From: Candidatus Omnitrophota bacterium
GTDB lineage: Bacteria; Omnitrophota; Gorgyraeia; 2-01-FULL-45-10
Direction: 5' to 3'
Assembly (NCBI GenBank): GCA_003140915.1
Contig: PLLI01000075.1
Location: 1 to 6,291, forward strand
Length of the DNA stretch: 6,291 nt
The translations under genes and the position numbers were made by a program. Shown here piece by piece: positions 1 through 5,136 of the stretch. Numbering within the stretch: position 1 is the stretch's first letter; every line of letters begins with the position of its first letter. The notes below the pieces were generated by a model that was given only the letters and a program-made list of their open reading frames with translations, was not told where the DNA came from and made no database searches.

Positions 1-1
1 G

Positions 2-1129
2 CGTTATCTCGTGGGGGCCTTTCACAGGGCCAACCCTCAGGCAAAGATCGTGGTCGCAGGTTGTTATGTGGAAAAAAATGCGGATGAGGTCTCATCTTTG
101 CCGGGAGTCGCCCATATAGTGAGAAACGAAGAGAAGACGGGGATAGCCGATATCCTTAACGGGTTGCCGGCCGCGAAACAGCGCGGATCGAAGCACAGCC
201 TCCCCGAAGGGGACGAGCCGGCCATCACCGGATTTAACGGCCGGACAAAAGCGTTTGTCAAGATCCAGGACGGATGCGAGAACAGATGCTCATACTGCAA
301 GGTGCCGCTCGTGAGGAGTGTTTTAAGGTCCAAACCGTTGGATAAAGTGGTCGAAGAGGTCAAGGGGCTCGTTTCGCATGGTTTTAAAGAGATAATACTA
401 GCGGGTATATGCCTCGGCGCATGGGGCAAAGAGCTTTCTTCATCTGAAATTTTCACAGATATGCTTGAAGCGCTGGAAAAGATAGACGGTGACTTCCGTA
501 TCCGCCTGAGTTCTATAGAGCCGAAATACGTTACGGATGAATTGATAGATTTTATTGCGGGCTCGAAAAAGATGTGCCGTCATCTGCACATACCGCTCCA
601 GTCGGGTGACGACGAGATACTCAGGCGCATGAATAGGCCGTATACATCTTCGGAATACTGCAGCTTGATCGAAAAGCTGAGGAGCTCGATGAAAGAGATC
701 GCGGTATCTACGGATGTGATGGTAGGGTTCCCGGGAGAGACGGATGCCAATTTCAGGAATACGCTGAATTTGTTAAAGCAGATATCCCCCGCCAGGACGC
801 ACATATTCACTTTCAGCAAAAGAGACGGGACCGAGGCTTCTAAAATGGCAGGCACCCTCGACGAGGAAACGGCCAGGAGAAGGTATTACGCTTTAAAGAC
901 GGTTGTCATAATGTTATCCTATCTCTATTGTGTAAAATTTTTGCACAGAAAGCTCGACGTGCTCGTCGAGACGAAACGGGATAAGGATTCCGGGCTCCTG
1001 ACGGGATATTCCGATAATTATATAAAGGTCCTGTTTGAGGGTGACGATGCCCTCATGAGAACCATCGTGCCGGTCACGATAGAAGAGATGACCTTATCCT
1101 ATGTCTGGGGCCGCTATGCCGCCGTATAA
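2..1129 (+). CDS. mtaB: tRNA t6A37 C2-methylthiotransferase (MtaB type), N-terminus cut off by window edge
   Basis: A radical-SAM methylthiotransferase, predicted to convert t6A at position 37 of ANN-decoding tRNAs to ms2t6A in the cytoplasm. The frame is open to the left edge, so the GTG at 11 is not the real start. About 60-70 residues are missing compared with the usual 430-450. Numbering from the GTG: a GCY motif with C18 is the last cysteine of the N-terminal UPF0004 iron-sulfur domain. The radical-SAM CxxxCxxC is C89, C93, C96. HLHIPLQSG lies at 191-199 and GFPGET at 239-244. A TRAM RNA-binding domain spans about 311-372 and includes a GYSDNYIKV stretch. The segment EIILAGICLGAWG (127-139) and the motif SSIEP favour MtaB over MiaB or RimO. 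One oddity is VRS at 101-103, where the family usually has RG. The 3' end overlaps the next gene by up to 29 bp. The family call is firm; the subfamily is likely. Confidence 0.88.
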   Translation, partial: RYLVGAFHRANPQAKIVVAGCYVEKNADEVSSLPGVAHIVRNEEKTGIADILNGLPAAKQRGSKHSLPEGDEPAITGFNGRTKAFVKIQDGCENRCSYCKVPLVRSVLRSKPLDKVVEEVKGLVSHGFKEIILAGICLGAWGKELSSSEIFTDMLEALEKIDGDFRIRLSSIEPKYVTDELIDFIAGSKKMCRHLHIPLQSGDDEILRRMNRPYTSSEYCSLIEKLRSSMKEIAVSTDVMVGFPGETDANFRNTLNLLKQISPARTHIFTFSKRDGTEASKMAGTLDEETARRRYYALKTVVIMLSYLYCVKFLHRKLDVLVETKRDKDSGLLTGYSDNYIKVLFEGDDALMRTIVPVTIEEMTLSYVWGRYAAV

Positions 1130-2738
1130 AAAACTCAAGATATCCTACCTGCTCCCTGATTTTGATGAGGACGCGTATTCGGGAGGCCTCTACGTCATAT
1201 TCCAGCATTGCAACGGCCTGATAGAGAAGGGCCACGATGTGAAGGCATTTAATAATACCGGCAAAAAGTCGAGATATCTGCGGCTGGACTGCCCGGTCGA
1301 GATACATAAAAACGACCCGTCGATAGTAGAGGCTAATTCGCCGGATATAATAGTAGGGACCTATTGGCACACCTATTTTTTTATTAACCGGATGCAAGAT
1401 ATAGTCAAGAACGGTACGAAATTATGCTTCCTGGTCCAGAATGACGACAGGTTTATATACGCAGAAGAGGATAAACCGCTTATTTGCAAAGTAATGACAA
1501 CCAAATATAAAAATGCGTTGCCCATTCACAAGATCGTTGTAAGCCAATATTTGAAAGATATCGTAAGGGATGATTTCAGGGAGGAATCTTTTTACGTCAG
1601 GAACGGTTTTGAAATACGGGAAACGGAGCCATTATTACCCAAATCAGAGAAGGTCAGGATCGTCGCAAGATATGACCCTTCAACGTTCAGGGGATGGGAC
1701 CTGGCAGATAAAGTACTTAACAAAGTTGCCAGGGAGCGCAGCGACATAGAGATTCATCTTTTCGAAATGAAGGATAAGAAGCCGACAAAATATAAGAGTG
1801 TCTTTCATAAGGGATTGTCGGGCGACAACCTTCTCGGGCTTTTTAAATCCTGCGATATATACTTATGCGGTTCAAGATACGAAGGGTTCGCGTATCCTAT
1901 TATCGAGGCGATGAGCCAGGGCGCGTGCGTTTGCTGTGCTGACGCCGGTGGTAACAGAGAATTTTGTATAGACGGCGAGACGGCCTTAGTCTCTGGGCGT
2001 GATGATGACGAAGGCCTCTATCGAAACCTTTTGAGGCTTCTGGATGACAAAGGATTGAGAGCGAGAATAAGGGCAAACGGCATAAAGAAAGCAGGAGGAT
2101 TCTCCTGGCAGGAGAGCCTCGATAGATTGGAGAAATTTTTCATAGAACTATCGGCGCAGGATTACAGAGGGGTCGCCGCCGCGATATCTACGTGCCCACC
2201 GCGGCGGTATGCGAAAGGACGTATCCTTCTTATTTACGGGAAAGACCCTTTTAATAAATATAAGGATTGGGTCAACGTCGAAGAATCCGTGGATTATCTC
2301 AATTACCGCGGTTTCAGCGTTTCTCCGCTGCTTTTTATAGACAGGCGCTCGTTAAAATCCATGAAGGCGCGGTTGGGCCTGCTGGCAGGGCCGCAAGCGG
2401 CCTCAGCATTCAAGTATAAGATATTTTATAGTAAAAAGCTTAAATTACGGTTGCCGCTTCTTCCCAGGCCGTTATTCGCGGCCTCTATTATAGGTAATTT
2501 GATCGCGGGCATTTTTTCAAAAGAGAAAAGATATACGGGCGTAATATTCACGGCAGGTAAAAACAGGGCATTAAAGTCTTTATGCAGGATATTGGGCGTG
2601 CGTTTTTATGATCTGGATTTTAATAGCGCCGTATTAGCACCTTATTCTCCCGATCCTTGCGCAAAAGAGAATTCGGAAAAGGAGAGGAAATACAGGGAAT
2701 TGATCGATAAGATGCTGAACGCGGTTGCTGAAGCATAA
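1101..2738 (+). CDS. GT4-like glycosyltransferase with an extra C-terminal domain
   Basis: Predicted cytoplasmic GT-B glycosyltransferase that transfers a sugar from a nucleotide donor to a surface glycan or similar acceptor; donor and acceptor are unknown. Residues about 13-170 form the acceptor-side Rossmann half, beginning with KISYLLPDF and including SGGLYVIFQHCNGL then GHDV. Residues about 185-350 form the donor-side half, with VARYDPSTFRGWD (188-200) and an EGFAYPIIE motif giving E261 and E269, the EX7E pair of retaining GT4 enzymes. Residues about 373-545 are additional: relatives end near 350-400. That tail has a GRILLIYG beta strand and a VIFTAGKNRALKSLCRILGV segment that resemble a second N-terminal GT-B half. 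No signal peptide or clear membrane span is seen. The start is uncertain: ATG 1101 gives 545 residues, and ATG 1116 gives 540 and starts closer to the conserved region. Neither has a good ribosome binding site. It overlaps mtaB in another frame, suggesting co-transcription. No terminator hairpin follows it. Confidence 0.8.
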   Translation: MSGAAMPPYKKLKISYLLPDFDEDAYSGGLYVIFQHCNGLIEKGHDVKAFNNTGKKSRYLRLDCPVEIHKNDPSIVEANSPDIIVGTYWHTYFFINRMQDIVKNGTKLCFLVQNDDRFIYAEEDKPLICKVMTTKYKNALPIHKIVVSQYLKDIVRDDFREESFYVRNGFEIRETEPLLPKSEKVRIVARYDPSTFRGWDLADKVLNKVARERSDIEIHLFEMKDKKPTKYKSVFHKGLSGDNLLGLFKSCDIYLCGSRYEGFAYPIIEAMSQGACVCCADAGGNREFCIDGETALVSGRDDDEGLYRNLLRLLDDKGLRARIRANGIKKAGGFSWQESLDRLEKFFIELSAQDYRGVAAAISTCPPRRYAKGRILLIYGKDPFNKYKDWVNVEESVDYLNYRGFSVSPLLFIDRRSLKSMKARLGLLAGPQAASAFKYKIFYSKKLKLRLPLLPRPLFAASIIGNLIAGIFSKEKRYTGVIFTAGKNRALKSLCRILGVRFYDLDFNSAVLAPYSPDPCAKENSEKERKYRELIDKMLNAVAEA

Positions 2739-2740
2739 AA

Positions 2741-2769
2741 TTACTTGACAAGATATCGATTGTAAGTAA
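2741..2769. promoter_or_regulatory. Imperfect inverted repeat overlapping the fabG promoter, candidate operator
   Basis: The left arm TTACTTGACAA (2741-2751) and right arm TTGTAAGTAA (2760-2769) are complementary over 10 bp with one unpaired G at 2747. They are separated by the 8-base GATATCGA. The left arm contains the -35 hexamer and the right arm runs into the -10, the usual placement for a repressor site. The stem is AT-rich and lacks a following U tract, so it is a poor terminator for the upstream glycosyltransferase gene. It does not match the FapR, FabT, FabR or FadR consensus sites as I remember them. The repeat is directly visible; its regulatory role is inferred. Confidence 0.45.
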
Positions 2770-2772
2770 AAT
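2745..2772 (+). promoter_or_regulatory. Sigma-70-type promoter of the fabG-acpP-fabF operon
   Basis: A perfect TTGACA (-35) at 2745-2750 and TAAAAT (-10, five of six consensus bases) at 2767-2772 are 16 bp apart. Transcription would begin near 2779 and give a leader of about 20 nt before fabG. It lies in the first gap after the mtaB-glycosyltransferase pair and points into fabG, which supports a new transcription unit here. Confidence 0.65.
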
Positions 2773-2788
2773 ATGCTGAAAACCTAAT

Positions 2789-2795
2789 GGAAAGG
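2789..2795 (+). promoter_or_regulatory. Ribosome binding site of fabG
   Basis: GGAAAGG lies 5 nt before ATG 2801. It supports this start, which also fits the usual MLLKDK-type N-terminus of FabG proteins. Confidence 0.6.
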
Positions 2796-2800
2796 CTCAT

Positions 2801-3541
2801 ATGCTCCTAAAGGATAAAGCAGCGATCGTTACAGGCGGCGCCAGGGGGATAGGCAGGGAGATAGCCCTTCTCTTCGCGAAAGAGGGTGCTAACATAGCTT
2901 TATGCGACGTCAACGCCGAAGTCCTGGCCGTGACCCAGAAAGAGGTAGAGGCTTTGGGCCGAAGCGCGGTAACGGGCGTGGTCGACGTTACAAAATCCGA
3001 CCAGGTCGATTCCTTTGTCCAAAAAACCCTTGACAAATTCAATAAAATAGATATACTTGTAAACAATGCAGGCATCACAAAGGACGGGCTCCTTGTCAGG
3101 ATGTCCGAATCCGACTGGGATGCGGTGATCGCCGTTAACCTTAAAGGCGCTTTCAACTGCACCAAGGCCGTATCTAAGATAATGATGAAGCAGCGTGACG
3201 GCAGGATCGTCAATATGGCCTCTATAATAGGTATAATGGGCAACGCCGGACAGGCGAATTATGCCGCTTCAAAAGGCGGCCTGATAGCATTTACCAAAAC
3301 GGTCGCCAAAGAGCTTGCATCGAGGAACGTCAGGGCTAACGCCATTGCACCCGGTTTTATACAGACTGAAATGACCGCAAGGCTTCCCGATAACGTTAAG
3401 AGCGAGATGTTGAAATTCGTTCCTCTCGGTAAATTTGGGACAGTTCAGGATGTAGCCAATCTCGCCTTATTCTTAGCAAGCGATAACTCGTCCTATATAA
3501 CGGGACAGGTAGTACAAGTTGACGGTGGAATGGTGATGTAG
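2801..3541 (+). CDS. fabG: 3-oxoacyl-[acyl-carrier-protein] reductase
   Basis: Short-chain dehydrogenase that reduces 3-ketoacyl-ACP to (R)-3-hydroxyacyl-ACP in the type II fatty acid elongation cycle, in the cytoplasm. At 246 residues it has the normal full length. Visible motifs are the cofactor loop TGGARGIG (11-18), D62, NNAG (88-91) and the catalytic tetrad N113, S141, Y154, K158 (in YAASK). PGF occurs at 184-186, and the C-terminus DGGMVM is typical of FabG. An aspartate (D36, in LCDVN) sits at the end of the second beta strand. In classical SDRs that position often signals NADH rather than NADPH, although R15 in the glycine loop favours NADPH, so cofactor choice is open. It is the first gene after the promoter and is followed by acpP and fabF, which makes the FabG assignment firm over other SDR roles. 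Confidence 0.95.
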   Translation: MLLKDKAAIVTGGARGIGREIALLFAKEGANIALCDVNAEVLAVTQKEVEALGRSAVTGVVDVTKSDQVDSFVQKTLDKFNKIDILVNNAGITKDGLLVRMSESDWDAVIAVNLKGAFNCTKAVSKIMMKQRDGRIVNMASIIGIMGNAGQANYAASKGGLIAFTKTVAKELASRNVRANAIAPGFIQTEMTARLPDNVKSEMLKFVPLGKFGTVQDVANLALFLASDNSSYITGQVVQVDGGMVM

Positions 3542-3571
3542 TACACGGATGGTACGGATAAAATCCGTGTA
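3542..3571 (+). promoter_or_regulatory. Perfect inverted repeat between fabG and acpP with two alternative folds
   Basis: TACACGGAT (3542-3550) and ATCCGTGTA (3563-3571) are perfect 9-bp complements around a 12-nt loop, starting one base after the fabG stop. The loop contains a second copy of ACGGAT (3554-3559) that can instead pair with ATCCGT (3563-3568) across a 3-nt AAA loop, extended by two G-U pairs. The two folds exclude each other. The stem is followed by A's and a Shine-Dalgarno, not by U's, so it is not an ordinary intrinsic terminator. It could stabilise or process the acpP part of the mRNA, or modulate acpP translation. Confidence 0.6.
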
Positions 3572-3574
3572 AAA

Positions 3575-3581
3575 AAGGAGG
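3575..3581 (+). promoter_or_regulatory. Strong ribosome binding site of acpP
   Basis: AAGGAGG lies 4 nt before ATG 3586 and is the closest match to the anti-Shine-Dalgarno consensus in the window. This suits acyl carrier protein, which is usually needed in large excess over the enzymes. It begins four bases after the hairpin's right arm. Confidence 0.8.
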
Positions 3582-3585
3582 AAAA

Positions 3586-3825
3586 ATGGAAGTATCTCAG
3601 GATAAGATCAAGCAGATCATAGCGGACCAACTTGGCGTTAAGAAAGAGGAAGTTACCGATAACGCTAAATTTGTGGATGATTTAGGAGCGGATTCGCTCG
3701 ATACGGTTGAGCTTGTAATGGCTCTGGAAGAAGAGTTCGGCATAGAGATACCGGACGAAGAAGCCGAGAAACTCGTAACCGTTGGTGACGCTCTGAGATA
3801 CATCGAAGAGAAAGCCGGGAAGTAA
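3586..3825 (+). CDS. acpP: Acyl carrier protein
   Basis: Small acidic cytoplasmic carrier that holds growing acyl chains on a 4'-phosphopantetheine arm and presents them to FabG, FabF and the other cycle enzymes. The 79 residues match the family size. The attachment serine is S37 in the classic DSLD motif (36-39), preceded by FVDDLGA and followed by the recognition helix with [20 protein letters not shown] (41-60). The four-helix pattern and the many Glu and Asp residues are typical. The start is fixed by the AAGGAGG site. It sits 44 bp after fabG and 12 bp before fabF, the standard fab cluster order, so it is the fatty-acid-synthesis ACP rather than a polyketide or lipid A specialist. No phosphopantetheinyl transferase gene is in the window. 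Confidence 0.97.
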   Translation: MEVSQDKIKQIIADQLGVKKEEVTDNAKFVDDLGADSLDTVELVMALEEEFGIEIPDEEAEKLVTVGDALRYIEEKAGK

Positions 3826-3837
3826 GCCCGCACAATA

Positions 3838-5097
3838 ATGCTCAACAAAAGACGAGTTGTTGTAACGGGTCTCGGCACTATATCTCCAATAGGTAACAGT
3901 ATCGAGGAATTCTGGAAGTCTCTTCTTGAAGGCAAAAGCGGCGTAAAACGCCTCACCTGTTTTGACCCCACACACTTCACTTCAAAAATCGCGGCAGAAG
4001 TAAGGAATTTCGATCCATCTCCATATCTCTCCCCAAAAGAGCAGAAGAGGATGGACCGGTTTGTCCAATTCGCCGTATGTTCCGCTAAGATAGCGATGGC
4101 CGATTCCGGCATACACCTTGATAAGGAAGACAGGAACAGGATCGGTGTTTTGATCGGCTCCGGCATCGGCGGCCTGCACACGGTCGAGACGGAGCACAAG
4201 CAATATATAGCTCTCGGCCATGAAAAAGGACCTGGCAGGATCTCCCCGTTTTTAATACCGATGCTCATAGTCAATATGGCTTCAGGCCAGACGTCCATTA
4301 CCCTCGGTTTGAAGGGGCCGAATTCGGCCGTTGCGACCGCATGCGCTACCGGTAACCATGCGATAGGCGACGCCTTTAGACTGATCCAGAGAGGTGATGC
4401 CGATGTGATGGTATGCGGCGGATCCGAGGCCGCTACAACCCACATGGGATTCGGCGGTTTCTGCGCTCTGAAAGCGCTCTCAACCGCTTATAATGACGAG
4501 CCTGCAAAGGCGTCGAGGCCGTTTGATAAGAACCGGGACGGTTTTGTAATGGGTGAGGGTGCCGGTGTAGTTATTTTAGAGGGTGCGGAGCGCGCTATGA
4601 AGCGCAATGCGCGGATATACTGTGAGATCGTGGGTTACGGCATGTCGGGCGACGCGTATCACATGACCGCGCCCGACCCCGGAGGGGACGGCGGCGTGAG
4701 GTGCATGGTAGCTACCCTGAAGGACGCGGGTCTTAAACCTAAAGATATAGATTACATAAACGCGCACGGTACCTCTACCTTATATAATGATAAGATAGAA
4801 ACCGCGGCGATAAAGAAAGTATTCGGCGATCACGCGAAGAAAGTCGCCATAAGTTCGACGAAATCCGTCATGGGGCACCTTCTGGGCGCTGCGGGCGGTG
4901 TTGAATTGATAGTTTCCGCATTGACGATCAAGGAAGGGATCATCCCTCCGACGATAAATTACGAAACGCCGGACCCCGAATGCGACCTCGATTACGTCCC
5001 GAATAAACCGCGCAGGGCAAAGGTCAACGTGGTGATGTCGAACGCGCTCGGTTTTGGCGGGCATAACGCGGCGCTCATAGTAAAGAAATTCACCTAA
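3838..5097 (+). CDS. fabF: 3-oxoacyl-[acyl-carrier-protein] synthase II
   Basis: Condensing enzyme that joins malonyl-ACP to an acyl-ACP with loss of CO2, extending the chain by two carbons. It is a cytoplasmic thiolase-fold dimer. Its 419 residues match the usual 410-420. The N-terminus [16 protein letters not shown] is typical. The nucleophile is C169 in ATACATG. The two active-site histidines are H310 (NAHGTST) and H347 ([10 protein letters not shown]), with K342 in SSTKS just before the latter. The gating loop GFGGHN is at 405-410. The Cys-His-His set distinguishes it from FabH (Cys-His-Asn) and from chain-length-factor or KSQ homologues that lack the cysteine. The start ATG lies 12 bp after acpP with no clear Shine-Dalgarno, so translation is probably coupled to acpP. 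FabB cannot be formally excluded, but operon position favours FabF. Confidence 0.95.
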   Translation: MLNKRRVVVTGLGTISPIGNSIEEFWKSLLEGKSGVKRLTCFDPTHFTSKIAAEVRNFDPSPYLSPKEQKRMDRFVQFAVCSAKIAMADSGIHLDKEDRNRIGVLIGSGIGGLHTVETEHKQYIALGHEKGPGRISPFLIPMLIVNMASGQTSITLGLKGPNSAVATACATGNHAIGDAFRLIQRGDADVMVCGGSEAATTHMGFGGFCALKALSTAYNDEPAKASRPFDKNRDGFVMGEGAGVVILEGAERAMKRNARIYCEIVGYGMSGDAYHMTAPDPGGDGGVRCMVATLKDAGLKPKDIDYINAHGTSTLYNDKIETAAIKKVFGDHAKKVAISSTKSVMGHLLGAAGGVELIVSALTIKEGIIPPTINYETPDPECDLDYVPNKPRRAKVNVVMSNALGFGGHNAALIVKKFT

Positions 5098-5124
5098 AAT
5101 CTCTCTAAAAATATTCGTCAACAC

Positions 5125-5130
5125 AAGGAG
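5125..5130 (+). promoter_or_regulatory. Ribosome binding site of the acyl-CoA dehydrogenase gene
   Basis: AAGGAG lies 6 nt before ATG 5137. The 39-bp gap after fabF shows no terminator hairpin and no convincing promoter, so read-through from fabF is likely. Confidence 0.75.
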
Positions 5131-5136
5131 ACAGCG

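Noticed and set aside
11..13. GTG as the true start of the methylthiotransferase
   Set aside because: The frame is open upstream to the window edge, and the protein would lack two of the three N-terminal cluster cysteines. The gene is truncated by the window, not by biology.
64..456. Minus-strand open frame of 130 codons within mtaB
   Set aside because: It is antisense to the radical-SAM core with no start signals or recognisable protein features.
2739..2800. A rho-independent terminator for the mtaB-glycosyltransferase unit
   Set aside because: The only symmetric element is AT-rich, has a bulge and no U tract, and overlaps the promoter hexamers. An operator is the better reading.
3542..3581. 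Intrinsic terminator between fabG and acpP
   Set aside because: The inverted repeat is real, but it is followed by an A-rich stretch and a Shine-Dalgarno rather than a run of U's, and on the minus strand no U tract follows either.
3597..4445. Long open frame of 282 codons on the minus strand across acpP and fabF
   Set aside because: It lies opposite two well-supported genes, its translation is Ser/Pro/Leu-rich with no recognisable motif, and it spans the acpP-fabF gap without its own signals. It is a by-product of codon bias.
5098..5136. A separate promoter for the acyl-CoA dehydrogenase gene
   Set aside because: The gap is AT-rich in part (TAAAAATATT), but there is no -35-like hexamer at a suitable distance, so co-transcription with fabF is simpler.
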